Source: Pseudomonadota bacterium (lineage in GTDB: Bacteria; Myxococcota_A; Polyangia; Polyangiales; Polyangiaceae). From it: a stretch of DNA of 64,000 nt. The stretch is from assembly GCA_023423895.1 (NCBI GenBank), contig JAFAER010000113.1:1-64000 (forward strand), read 5' to 3'. Under the pieces are notes generated by a model. It had not been told where the DNA came from. It saw only the letters and a program-made list of their open reading frames with translations, and did not search any database. The position numbers and the translations under genes were made by a program. Positions 33,437-41,504 of the stretch are shown piece after piece. Every line of letters begins with the position of its first letter. Position 1 is the stretch's first letter.

Positions 33437-34725
33437 TTCGAGCCTCCTCGTGACGGCTTCGCGCCGGAATTGGAGTGATGGAGCACGATCCCCTCGCCGA
33501 CGGCCCACACGTCGTCGGGGCCGCTGCCCCAGACGCCGTACAGGTTGGGTCGCTCTCCGGACGCGAAGGCCACCGTCGACTCGGTCCACGCCTTCCCGTC
33601 GTAGTGGAGGATCATGCCGGCGTCGCCGACGGCCCAGACGTCGTTCTTGCTGCTGCCCCACACGGCATGGAGGTGACGCGACGTGGGCGATGCGACGACG
33701 TTCCACGTGCTCGCGCCGGCTGTGAAGTGACGGATCGTCCCGCGAGCGCCGACGGTCCACACGTCTGCCCCGCTGCTGCCCCACACGGCTTCGAGCTCCG
33801 CGTTGGACTGCGCATCGACCTCGGTCCACACGAGGACGCCTTCCTCTCCGAGTGTTCCGTTCGAGTGGAACGTCTTGCCGTTCTCCTCGGGGAGCGCCGT
33901 GTCGCGTCCCACGATCCAGACGTCGTTTGCCGACGAGCCCCAGATGCCGCGGATCGTCATGCTCGTCCGGAAGGTGCGCTTCCAAGAGCTCTTGCCGTCG
34001 TCGCCGCTCCGGCGCCATTGGTTCACGACGGCCAGGTCCTCCTCGTAGTACGAAATCGACTCGCCGCCGATCCAGACGTCGCTCGCGGAGGTGCCCCACA
34101 CCGCGTGCATCAGCTTCCCTTTTACGGTCTGCCAGGCGGCGGTCTCGACGGGGACGTGCTCTTCCCACGTCGCCGTGCCGTTCTTGAAGCCCGTCCCGTG
34201 GACGAGCAACGTCGGGGTGCTCACGATCCAGACGTCGTTGGCGGAGCTTCCCCAGATTCCGAAGAGTGTGTGTTTGGTGTTCACGGGCGTCGACGTCCAC
34301 GTGCCCCCGTCCCAGTGAAGGACGGTGCCCGCCGAGCCGACGGCCCAGACGTCGTTCTTGCCGCTGCCCCAGACGGCCGTGAGCGCGTATCTGGCGTCCA
34401 TCGTGGTCGGAGACGGACACCAGTCCGCCACTTCGCACGTCAGCGCCGGAGCTGCACATCCGGCGGTTCCTGCTTCGCAGCCTGCGTCCGCATCGACGCC
34501 GACGTGCGCGTCGTTCGTCTGTGACGCGTCCGGTCCGGCGTCACGAGCAGGGTCGTCGGAGTCGGAGGGAATGCTCGACGGATCGTCCTCGTCGCCGTTC
34601 GAGCATCCCACGCTCGACGGCAAGAGGGCGGCGGCGCCGAGGGGCAATACGACCAGCAGCAGCCTGCCTGTTCGCGACGGCCCATGCTTGCGGAGCCATG
34701 TGTCGATGAGCCTGCTCGCGATCAT
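33433..34725 (-). CDS. Propeller-repeat lipoprotein (DVWAVG type), first copy
   Basis: 430 residues. The N-terminal hydrophobic segment ends SSVGC, a lipobox. A Ser/Asp/Ala linker follows, then seven clear repeats: AVWGSGKNDVWAVG, GIWGSSANDVWIVS, AVWGTSASDVWIGG, GIWGSSANDVWIVG, AVWGSSGADVWTVG, AVWGSSKNDVWAVG and GVWGSGPDDVWAVG. This is the count expected for a seven-bladed propeller. ATG 34725 is chosen because it overlaps the upstream stop as ATGA. The downstream gene overlaps it as GTGA, so three genes are translationally chained. The repeat family is abundant in myxobacteria with no assigned function; a surface-binding role is inferred. Confidence 0.84.
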   Translation of the reverse strand: MIASRLIDTWLRKHGPSRTGRLLLVVLPLGAAALLPSSVGCSNGDEDDPSSIPSDSDDPARDAGPDASQTNDAHVGVDADAGCEAGTAGCAAPALTCEVADWCPSPTTMDARYALTAVWGSGKNDVWAVGSAGTVLHWDGGTWTSTPVNTKHTLFGIWGSSANDVWIVSTPTLLVHGTGFKNGTATWEEHVPVETAAWQTVKGKLMHAVWGTSASDVWIGGESISYYEEDLAVVNQWRRSGDDGKSSWKRTFRTSMTIRGIWGSSANDVWIVGRDTALPEENGKTFHSNGTLGEEGVLVWTEVDAQSNAELEAVWGSSGADVWTVGARGTIRHFTAGASTWNVVASPTSRHLHAVWGSSKNDVWAVGDAGMILHYDGKAWTESTVAFASGERPNLYGVWGSGPDDVWAVGEGIVLHHSNSGAKPSRGGSK

Positions 34726-36005
34726 TTCGTCTCTCCCGGGGCGCAGTCCTTCATGAGGCACACGCCGTCGATGCACGGTTGTCCGGCGTCGCTTTCACAT
34801 GCACTGCCGCACGCGCCGCAATGCCGGGCGTCGCTCAGCAGGTTCGTTTCGCAGCCGTTCGCGCGGTCCTCGTCGCAGTCGCCCCAGCCGGGCTGACACT
34901 CGTATCCGCAGAGGCCCTTTCGGCAGACGGCGCGGCCCTGGCCTCCGGTGGCTCCCGAGGGCTCGGGACACTGGTGCCCGCATGCACCGCAGTTCAGCGG
35001 ATCATTGAGAAGGTCGGCGCACCAGATGTCGTCGGACGCCAGGTTCCCGCACATCGTCTCGGTGTCGTTGCAGATGCACGCCGGAGGATTGCGTGCGAGC
35101 GAGCGACACAGCTTGCCCGGCGCGCACTCCGCTCCGCACTGCCCGCAGTTCTCCGCGTCGTTGCCGAGGTTGATCTCGCAGCCGTCCTTCTCGAGATCGT
35201 TGTTGCAGTCCGCCCAGATGTCACTGCCGAACGTCAAACATTTGAAATCACATTTCCCGGCGACGCATCCGTAAGTCGTATTCGGAGGGCGCGAGCCGAG
35301 GAGTCGGCATCGTACTCCACACGCGCCGCAGTTCGTGTCGTCCGTCATGAGGTCGCGGCAGCGTCCGCTGCACTCGACCTGTCCGGGAGGGCAACCACAG
35401 ATCCCGTCGTGACAGTTCACGCCGTCGGGGCAGACGTTCCCGCACGCGCCGCAGTTGTTGGGATCTTCCTTTACGTTGGTCTCACATCCATCTTCGATGA
35501 GACCGTTGCAATTCTGGTTCGTCTCTGCAGATACGCACTCCGGCTCGCAGACACCGCCGACGCAGGTCGACGTCAGGGTGAGCGGGGGAAACGTCGGGCA
35601 GACGTTGCCGCATTCTCCACAGTTGTTTCTGTCCGTGAGCAGGTCGACCGGACACAGGTCGCCATCGGCCTGGCCGACGCCGCACGATGCGCGAGGGTAG
35701 GGGCATTCGCTGGCGACGCAGAGGAGGGACGGGGGGACCTGCGTGGTCGCCGCATCCCCGCCGTCCACGACGACCGGCGCGAGGATCGGTGGCGAGTCCT
35801 GCGGTTCGTGGGACGCGTCTGGCTGGCTCCGTCCGAGGTCGACGGGACTGCAGGCCTGCGCCCCGAGCACGATCGCGCCCAGGACGACGCCCGCGAGCAC
35901 GGATCGCTGCCTTCTTCGCGCCGGGTGCGTCGACAGCCGCCCTGCGCACACGACGGCTTGCGGCTCGGAGCCGCTCGGCTCCGAGGAACGACGATGATCG
36001 ATCAT
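34722..36005 (-). CDS. Cys-rich secreted protein with NCGACG repeats
   Basis: 427 residues. A long positively charged N-terminus (about 1-35) precedes a hydrophobic signal ending LGAQAC, an imperfect lipobox. The mature part holds six units of the form NCGACGxxC (NCGECGNVC, NCGACGNVC, NCGACGVRC, NCGQCGAEC, NCGACGHQC, HCGACGSAC), separated by 35-65 residues that include DGCETN or DGCEIN. The many Cys suggest a rigid, disulfide-bonded surface rod. It follows the anti-sigma-like gene by 34 bp and overlaps the next gene by 4 bp. Such proteins are frequent in myxobacteria; no activity is known. Confidence 0.82.
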   Translation of the reverse strand: MIDHRRSSEPSGSEPQAVVCAGRLSTHPARRRQRSVLAGVVLGAIVLGAQACSPVDLGRSQPDASHEPQDSPPILAPVVVDGGDAATTQVPPSLLCVASECPYPRASCGVGQADGDLCPVDLLTDRNNCGECGNVCPTFPPLTLTSTCVGGVCEPECVSAETNQNCNGLIEDGCETNVKEDPNNCGACGNVCPDGVNCHDGICGCPPGQVECSGRCRDLMTDDTNCGACGVRCRLLGSRPPNTTYGCVAGKCDFKCLTFGSDIWADCNNDLEKDGCEINLGNDAENCGQCGAECAPGKLCRSLARNPPACICNDTETMCGNLASDDIWCADLLNDPLNCGACGHQCPEPSGATGGQGRAVCRKGLCGYECQPGWGDCDEDRANGCETNLLSDARHCGACGSACESDAGQPCIDGVCLMKDCAPGETK

Positions 36006-36039
36006 GGATGGTGTCCCGCTCGAGGAAGGATTGAGGGAG

Positions 36040-36885
36040 CTAGTCGACGCAGGATCGCGCGCCGACGTTTCCAGGATTCGTGGAGAGCCAGGGCGACAGG
36101 CGCGCGGCGTACGGCGACTTCGGGCGAAGAGACAGGAACTCCTGCGCGCGCGCGGAGGCCGAGCTGTGGTCGCCGCGCATTCCGAGCAGCTCGATGGAGA
36201 TCACGTCGACCTCGTCGCGAAGCCGCCCGGAGGGAAAGCGAGCACGGTACCGGTCGATGACTTGCGCTGCCTGAGCGCATCGACCGCGCGCGAGCGCACG
36301 TGAGCCTTCGTCGACGAGCGCGAGCTCGTCGCGGAGCGAATCGGCGAGCGCAGGGGTGGCGGGCGCGGCCTGGCTCGATGCCTCGGATGGCGGAGGGCGA
36401 ACGATGCCCGCCGAAGGCGTGACCTTGTTCGGCGGGGCCCTTCGCGACGCGGGCGGTGGGGCCGATGGCGTCGCGGCGAAGGCGGCAGGGCGGGCGTCGT
36501 CGTCCGGCTTCGTGGACGGAGGCACAGAAGCCTCAGGAGGTGATGCCTCGGACTTGCTGCCTGCAGACGCGAGCCTCGACGTGTCCGCGAACGCAGCGGG
36601 AGACGGCGGCGTCGTCGAGGGCCCGAGCGCGCGAGCACCGTGCTCCGTCGTCGAGCTCGTGGCGACCGAGAGCAACGCCACGAGGGAGAGCTTCAGGAGG
36701 AAGCTCGAGGTCGTCGAGGGCTCGCGAAGCTCGGTGAGCGCATCTCGCCCGAGGCCGGGCTGGATGGCTTCGCCCGTCTGGGCAGCTTCGAGGGCGAGGA
36801 GCGCGCGCTGCCGCCCGTTCCCGCGCGGGACGTCGCGGCGGCCGCTCTCGAGGAGGAACGCGAGGCGTTCGTCGGGGGTCTTCAC
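36040..36885 (-). CDS. Single-pass membrane protein with C-terminal TPR-like region, probable sigma regulator
   Basis: 281 residues. The first 55 residues are charged and probably cytosolic, then one helix (about 58-75, FLLKLSLVALLSV), then a periplasmic Ala/Pro/Ser-rich linker and a C-terminal helical region like BamD/YfgM TPRs (AQVIDRYRARFPSG, then SASARAQEFLSLRPKSPYAARL). GTG 36885 overlaps the ECF sigma factor stop as GTGA. Position, topology and coupling are those of an anti-sigma factor, but the zinc-binding HxxxCxxC motif of many anti-sigma factors is absent. The role is therefore inferred. The next gene follows after 34 bp. Confidence 0.72.
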   Translation of the reverse strand: MKTPDERLAFLLESGRRDVPRGNGRQRALLALEAAQTGEAIQPGLGRDALTELREPSTTSSFLLKLSLVALLSVATSSTTEHGARALGPSTTPPSPAAFADTSRLASAGSKSEASPPEASVPPSTKPDDDARPAAFAATPSAPPPASRRAPPNKVTPSAGIVRPPPSEASSQAAPATPALADSLRDELALVDEGSRALARGRCAQAAQVIDRYRARFPSGRLRDEVDVISIELLGMRGDHSSASARAQEFLSLRPKSPYAARLSPWLSTNPGNVGARSCVD

Positions 36886-37445
36886 CGTTCGCTCCGAGGT
36901 TCGTCGGCCACGTAAGAGGCGAGCAGCTCGCGCGCGCGGCGGAGGCGAGAGGCAACGGTGCCGGCCGGCACGTCGATAATATGAGCCGCTTCGGTCATCG
37001 TCATTTCCTCGAGCTCGCAGAGCATGACGACCGCTCGAAGATCCTCGGGCAGACGCGAGAGCAGGTGGTCCAGTGAGAAGAGCGCATCCACACGGAGGGC
37101 CTCGTCGACGGAGTCTTGTTCGTCGGTCGACCACTCCACCGCGCGCTCGATCAGCGCACGTCGTCGACGCGACGACCTCCGAGCGCGCAGCGCTAGTTGC
37201 TGTGCGGCGCGGAACAGGAAGCGACGCTCGAGCCCCGGCTCGATCGTGGCGACCCGCTTACCGAAGAGAAGAAAGACCTCCTGCGCGACGTCGTCCGCCT
37301 CGTGCTCCGGGACGCCGGAGCGGCGTAGGGTTCGCCATACGAAGACGTAGTGGGATTCGACCGCTTCTCGGGTGCGGGTGTAGGTCTCGGACTTCGCCGG
37401 TTCGAGGGCGGAGAGAGACCTCGGCGTTGTCGCGGTCGACGTCAC
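36882..37445 (-). CDS. ECF-type RNA polymerase sigma factor
   Basis: 187 residues. Region 2 contains WRTLRRSGVPEHEADDVAQEVFLLFGKRV, for core binding and -10 recognition. Region 4 contains SRLPEDLRAVVMLCELEEMTMTEAAHIIDVP followed by GTVASRLRRARELL, the helix-turn-helix that reads the -35 element. It is in the middle of a likely seven-gene operon of secreted proteins, 44 bp after the first gene, and overlaps the anti-sigma-like gene by 4 bp. It probably drives its own operon in response to an envelope signal. No paired ECF promoter motif could be assigned by eye. Confidence 0.93.
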   Translation of the reverse strand: MTSTATTPRSLSALEPAKSETYTRTREAVESHYVFVWRTLRRSGVPEHEADDVAQEVFLLFGKRVATIEPGLERRFLFRAAQQLALRARRSSRRRRALIERAVEWSTDEQDSVDEALRVDALFSLDHLLSRLPEDLRAVVMLCELEEMTMTEAAHIIDVPAGTVASRLRRARELLASYVADEPRSER

Positions 37446-37489
37446 GAGGGGAGCCTCGCGACATACGTCTCCGGCTGGTCACGCTTTGA

Positions 37490-38512
37490 TCATCGGAATC
37501 TGTAGCCGACGCCGAACGCCGCGCGGAAGGCGACGGGCGGGGGCTCGAAGGCCCTGCGCCCTTCCACGAGGAACGGCACGCGGACGAGCGGCGAAAGCGC
37601 GCCGACATCGAGCTCGAGGGCCCAGCCGGGCTCGAGAGCGAATGCGACCGCGCTTTTTCCGCCGGCGCCGACCCAAGGGCGGACCCCCGCTTTGCTGACC
37701 GCCAGATCGAAGGACTGGCCGAGGAGCGCACCGAGCTCAGCCGCAGCGCAGGCCCGGACGCTCCAGCGGCCGCGCGAAGAGGCGAGGCACAGATCGAGCG
37801 CCGACGCCGCCCAAGTGAAGGCGACGGTGCCTGTGCTCACGCCCCGCTCCGGACTTCGCGCGAGGGCGATTCCGACGCGGGCCAGTGGACCGCTCGACGG
37901 ACTGCGCTTCGCGACCTCCAATCCGAACGCCACTTGCGGGGCAAGGTCGTCGGCGGTGCCCGTCACGATTCCGGCTCGTCCCCAAGCGCTCCACCGAGCG
38001 GGCGTGGACACGGAAGCTGTACGGACAGAACGTGTCGGGACGCGAGGCGAGGAAGGAGCGGACGGGAGATCGGGTGGAGGCGCAGGCGGTGGGCCGTCCT
38101 CGCGCGGGGCCTCCTGTGCGGTGCTCCATGCGACGTCGAGCGCGAGCGCGAGGAACGCGGCCAGCGCGGCGACGACATCCGCGCAGCTCTCTCCGTGGAT
38201 CTCTCGTTCGCTCGAGACGCCGTCTTCGTTCGCGATGAGCAACGTCCCGGACGCGCGACGAGGGCCGGACGTTTGATGCGCGATTCGAACGAGGATCTCG
38301 CCTCGAGCGATCGCCGAAGAAGGCGGCCAGTGCGTGACGCGTCCTCGGACCTCGCCGAGAAACGTCTCGCTGTCGGGACATTCGCTCGGCACCTCATACG
38401 ACAGGTTCAGGGCCGCCGGGCTCTCGGCGTGTCCGACGTTCGGCCAGGCGAGCCCGAGCCCCCACACCGCGGCTCCGCACACGTGCCGGAGGAGGCGGCG
38501 GTCGAACACCAT
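37490..38512 (-). CDS. Secreted hypothetical protein, first gene of the ECF operon
   Basis: 340 residues. The signal peptide (about 1-29) ends GHAES. A domain with two Cys (SECPDSETFLGEVRGRV and HGESCADVVAALAAFLALALD) is followed by a Pro-rich linker. The second half has alternating strands and ends FGVGYRFR, like an outer-membrane barrel terminus. Such genes next to ECF sigma factors recur in Polyangiales, as I recall. It might be a sensor or target. A TATAGT element at 38521-38526 lies 8 bp before ATG 38512, which would give a nearly leaderless transcript, but no good -35 is seen. Confidence 0.68.
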   Translation of the reverse strand: MVFDRRLLRHVCGAAVWGLGLAWPNVGHAESPAALNLSYEVPSECPDSETFLGEVRGRVTHWPPSSAIARGEILVRIAHQTSGPRRASGTLLIANEDGVSSEREIHGESCADVVAALAAFLALALDVAWSTAQEAPREDGPPPAPPPDLPSAPSSPRVPTRSVRTASVSTPARWSAWGRAGIVTGTADDLAPQVAFGLEVAKRSPSSGPLARVGIALARSPERGVSTGTVAFTWAASALDLCLASSRGRWSVRACAAAELGALLGQSFDLAVSKAGVRPWVGAGGKSAVAFALEPGWALELDVGALSPLVRVPFLVEGRRAFEPPPVAFRAAFGVGYRFR

Positions 38513-38600
38513 CGTACGCCACTATAACCCGGCATCGATCGTCGAGGATTGGCGCCGCATCGCACGACGAAGACGCGTAGGTCGTCGTCGTATGGCCGCC

Positions 38601-38642
38601 AAAATAGGCGAGAGCGCCACGGCGAAGGGCCGTGACGCTCTC
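38601..38642 (-). terminator. Intrinsic terminator of the SMP-30-like gene
   Basis: A 14-bp stem with one mismatch (38610-38623 and 38629-38642) and a 5-base loop lies 21 bp beyond the minus-strand stop at 38664. In the direction of transcription it is followed by CTATTTT. Stem, loop and T-run make this the clearest terminator in the window. Confidence 0.85.
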
Positions 38643-38663
38643 TATTCGGATTGCGAAGCAGTC

Positions 38664-39761
38664 TTAGTGCGAGATCCCTTCGAGCTTCATCTTGACCTGC
38701 CAGACCTTCACACCGGTGGTCGTGATGAAGAGCGTCTTCATGTCCTCGCCGCCGAACGTCATGCCGGTCGGCTGCTCGGGGACCGCGATGGCGCCCCACT
38801 TCTCACCGGACGGCTTGAAGACCTCGATACCGGCCTTGGTCGCGACGTAAACGTTGCCGACCTTGTCGATGGCGAGGCCGTCGGGCTGCGAGTCCTCCGG
38901 CCCGATGTCGGCGAACTTGGTCCACTCGCCGAGCGTGCCGTCCTCGTTGACGATGTACTTGCGGATGAACGGCAGCGTGCCCGCGATCGGCGCCGAGAAG
39001 CCGACGTAGAGCGTCTTCTCGTCCGGAGACAGCACGATGCCGTTCGGGCGCGGGACGTCGTCGAAGGCCTCGACGACCTGGACGGCGCCCGAGGGATCGA
39101 TGCGGTAGATGCGGTTGGCCGTCGGCGTCGCGAAGTAGCCGGGGTCGGTCACGTAGAGCGTACCGTCGCTGCGCGAGACGACGTCGTTCAGCGTGTCGAA
39201 CTGGCCGTCGCCGACCGGCGGGGGCGGCGCGTTCGGATCGAGGGGATCCGGCTGCTGCTGATCGACGCCCGTGTACTTGGTGGCGATGACGATCGGGTCG
39301 CCGCCCTCTGCGGCCTGGCGGACGATGCGCTTGGCCTCGACCGTGATGACCTCGCCGGCAGCGTTGACCGTGTTGCCGATCGGCTGAGTGCCCTGCGCGC
39401 TCACGCCGTCACGAACCTTGAGCATGCGGCCGTCGGGGAGCATGCGGAAGAGCGCGCCCTCGCCGAGCGGTCGCGTGAAGAAGACGACGCCCATTCCCGC
39501 GTGCCACACGGGCCCGTCGGTGAAGCCGCCAGACTCGAGCACCGCCGCTGCGGGCTCGAGGCCGTCGGTCGGGTTCGTGTTCATCTCGACGTCGGTCGGC
39601 GGATCGCCGGGGTTTCCGGGAGCGCCGGGAGTGCCGGGCTGCTCACCGCCGGTGTTGGCGGGATCGCCGGCGCCGTTCTTGTTGTTGTCAGAGTCGTCTT
39701 TGCAACCGAACGCCATGGCGCCGAGTGAAAGGACGAGCAGCAGCGGCAGAATGCGTTTCAT
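38664..39761 (-). CDS. SMP-30/gluconolactonase-like lipoprotein
   Basis: 365 residues. The signal ends MAFGC (lipobox, Cys near residue 20). A Gly/Pro/Asn-rich linker follows, then a six-bladed propeller of the SMP-30/LRE type: GFTDGPVWHAGMGVVFFT, GNTVNAAGEVI, LNDVVSRSDGTLYVTDPGYF, RPNGIVLSPDEKTLYVGFS and QPDGLAIDKVGNVYVAT. The Glu of the usual FTEGP block is Asp here; the Asn and Asp metal ligands are present. It may act as a lactonase in the periplasm. ATG 39761 is chosen because the lipoprotein signal begins there. It ends at a strong terminator, so it is likely monocistronic. Confidence 0.9.
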   Translation of the reverse strand: MKRILPLLLVLSLGAMAFGCKDDSDNNKNGAGDPANTGGEQPGTPGAPGNPGDPPTDVEMNTNPTDGLEPAAAVLESGGFTDGPVWHAGMGVVFFTRPLGEGALFRMLPDGRMLKVRDGVSAQGTQPIGNTVNAAGEVITVEAKRIVRQAAEGGDPIVIATKYTGVDQQQPDPLDPNAPPPPVGDGQFDTLNDVVSRSDGTLYVTDPGYFATPTANRIYRIDPSGAVQVVEAFDDVPRPNGIVLSPDEKTLYVGFSAPIAGTLPFIRKYIVNEDGTLGEWTKFADIGPEDSQPDGLAIDKVGNVYVATKAGIEVFKPSGEKWGAIAVPEQPTGMTFGGEDMKTLFITTTGVKVWQVKMKLEGISH

Positions 39762-40133
39762 CGTTCGCTCCGAAATCCGAAAGTTGGTGAAGTGAGCCGA
39801 GCGCATTCGGACCGAGAGATTCGAGTCGATCCGCTCCGGCACTGTTGACCGAGGCTCAAGCAGGACGCGTACCCAACTCATCGGTGGCGAAGATCCACGC
39901 GTTACCTGGACTTGCGCGTCGACTGCTGTGGCGAAGGCCGACAAGGATCAGAGCTGTCACCGCTCGCCTCGCGCGCCGAGGCCGCGCGGCCCCACGAAAT
40001 GCCGGCCGCGAGACGACATGCCGCTCGCGCGCGTCACCCAGTCATGCTCGAGCTTGGGCGTGAGGCGCCGACGGCGCGTACTGCCACGACGCCAAGCTCG
40101 AGCTTGGGATCGTGACGTTTCGCTCCGCGCGCT
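39762..40133. other. Intergenic region left of the IS element
   Basis: 372 bp with no credible gene. It contains an inverted repeat, CTCGAGCTTGGGCG at 40047-40060 against CGCCAAGCTCGAG at 40090-40102. A 16-bp palindrome CCAAGCTCGAGCTTGG sits at 40092-40107. Both are within 90 bp of the element's left end. Confidence 0.5.
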
Positions 40134-40167
40134 CTAGGGTGTGTCCCTGAACGGGTTCGGTCTTAGC

Positions 40168-40203
40168 GTGCCCGTGCCCGTGCCCGTGCCCGTGCCCGTG
40201 CCC
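40168..40203 (+). repeat. (GTGCCC)6 array, left
   Basis: Six perfect GTGCCC units, 14 bp inside the left terminal repeat. It is the inverse complement of the array at the right end, so the two could pair in single strands. Confidence 0.9.
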
Positions 40204-40279
40204 GATCGGGCCCGAGCGGAACTCGCTGTGCTCACTGCACGTCCTTTCCATCCGTTCTGCGGCGTGCTCCATCGGGCGC

Positions 40280-41031
40280 ATGATTCGCCGTCAGCTTCGC
40301 GATGAGCAGTGGTCGAGAATCGAGCGTGTGCTGCTCTCGCAGCGGCGCACGGGGCGACGCGGGCGGGACGACCGCAACTTCATCGAAGCCGTGCTCTGGT
40401 GGCGACGCACAGGCGTGCCTTGGCGTGATCTACCGGCGGAGTTCGGCTCGTGGAAGACGGTGTTCAACCGGTTCGACCGCGGGTCGAGGGACGGCCGATG
40501 GACGCAGCTGTTCGATGCGTTGCGCGTCGACCCGGATGATGAGTGGCACTTGCTGGACAGCACGATCAACCGGGCGCACCAACACGCCGCCGGGGCAAAG
40601 GGGGGCCCGCAGCGAACGGGATCGGGCGCTCGCGCGGAGGTCCTTCGACGAAGGTGCACCTCGTCGTCGATGCGCTCGGGCTCCCGCTGACGTTTGAGGT
40701 CACCGAGGGCCAGCGCAACGACATCGTTCCGGCGGAGCAGCTGGCTTCGCGTGCCGGGTCGCGGTGCCTGATCGCGGATAGGGCTTACGATGCGGGCGCG
40801 TTCCGAGCGTCGCTTGAAGCGGCGGGGTGCACGCCGGTGATCCCGTGGAATCGCAGCCGCGCGACGTCGCGCTCGTACGACAAGGCGCTGTACAAGGCCC
40901 GCTCGGAGATCGAGTGCACGTTCAACCTGCTGAAGCAGGCCCGGCGCTTCGCTACGCGGTACGAGAAGACGCTTCGCAACTACGCCGCGGTTGTCGCGCT
41001 CGGCTGCGCCATGCTCTGGCTACGGCTCTGA
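40280..41031 (+). CDS. IS5-family transposase in two frames (programmed -1 frameshift)
   Basis: The first frame (40280 to 40690) has the N-terminal DUF4096-type region (LRDEQWSRIERVLL, FIEAVLWWRRTGVPWRDLPAEFGSWKTVFNRF) and the first catalytic Asp in LLDSTINRAHQH. The second frame, in use from about 40600 to 41031, has GRSRGGPSTKVHLVVDALG, the second Asp in LIADRAYDAG, and the Glu in ARSEIECTFNLLKQ. The frames join at AAAGGGGGG (about 40597-40605), where a -1 slip gives one DDE protein of about 250 residues. Such frameshifting is normal for this group. All three acidic residues are present, so the enzyme may be active. Its last codons overlap the convergent four-helix-bundle gene. Confidence 0.88.
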
Positions 41032-41397
41032 CCCAGTGCGTGACTGTTCGCAGGCCTGGGCCAGACGGATGAGCATGGCGACGATGCGTACAACCTTCTC
41101 CTTACCGGCTTCGTGCCGCGCTGCGTCCAGCAACTTCAGGCGCAGGCACGCGTCGAGCAGAGCTGCGGACTCCGTCGCCGAGCCTCGTGCCGTCAGGTAG
41201 TAGCGGCGCTTGTCGCCCTTCGAGACCTTGCCCGCCCCCTCCGCGATGTTGAGAACGACGGACATCGACGCCCGCGTGAACTGGTCGGCGAGGTGGCTGC
41301 GACCGCGGGCAAGCCCCTCGATCACGCTGTTCGCGAAGACGAGGAAGTCCAGCGCAAGGTGGTAGACATCGAGCCGTTCGTGATCGAGCACCTGCAT
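41020..41397 (-). CDS. Four-helix-bundle protein (23S rRNA intervening-sequence family)
   Basis: 125 residues. It has LDVYHLALDFLVFANSVIEGLARGRSHLADQFTRASMSVVLNIAEGAGKVSKGDKRRYYLTARGSATESAALLDACLRL in outline: helix 1 with VYHLALDF, helix 2 with LADQFTRASMSV, the NIAEG signature, and helix 3 with ARGSATES. The family includes proteins of 23S rRNA intervening sequences and is distantly related to the Avd proteins of diversity-generating retroelements. Here it lies inside an IS, tail to tail with the transposase with a 12-bp overlap. The (GGGCAC)5 array is 42 bp upstream of its start. Nucleic-acid binding is likely; the job within the element is unknown. Confidence 0.88.
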   Translation of the reverse strand: MQVLDHERLDVYHLALDFLVFANSVIEGLARGRSHLADQFTRASMSVVLNIAEGAGKVSKGDKRRYYLTARGSATESAALLDACLRLKLLDAARHEAGKEKVVRIVAMLIRLAQACEQSRTGSEP

Positions 41398-41439
41398 CTA
41401 CGCTAGGTCGGCCGCTTCGCACACCTCGTTGCGTCCGCC

Positions 41440-41469
41440 GGGCACGGGCACGGGCACGGGCACGGGCAC
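41440..41469 (+). repeat. (GGGCAC)5 array, right
   Basis: Five perfect GGGCAC units plus a partial one, 15 bp inside the right terminal repeat and inverted relative to the left array. Confidence 0.9.
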
Positions 41470-41504
41470 GGGCGAGAGGGAGAGCCGGCGTTCAGGGACA
41501 CGCT

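Larger units (their letters stand above)
40138..41504. mobile_element. IS5-type element (IS427-like) carrying a four-helix-bundle gene
   Basis: The ends are GGTGTGTCCCTGAACG (40138-40153) and the inverted copy at 41489-41504, matching at 14 of 16 positions. CTAG flanks both ends (40134-40137 and 41505-41508), a target duplication typical of the IS427 group of IS5. The element is about 1367 bp, longer than a usual IS427-type IS of about 850 bp. The extra part is a minus-strand four-helix-bundle gene and hexanucleotide arrays next to each end. The transposase is in two frames. The insertion overlaps the stop codon of the adjacent lipoprotein gene without changing it. Confidence 0.85.

Noticed and set aside
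32222..34459. One long minus-strand protein of 745 residues
   Set aside because: Its first half is Arg-rich shadow sequence across the neighbouring gene. The real gene starts at GTG 33436 with a ribosome site and lipoprotein signal.
40280..41031. Diversity-generating retroelement around the four-helix protein
   Set aside because: The bundle fold is related to Avd, but there is no reverse transcriptase and no template/variable repeat pair. The neighbour is a DDE transposase.
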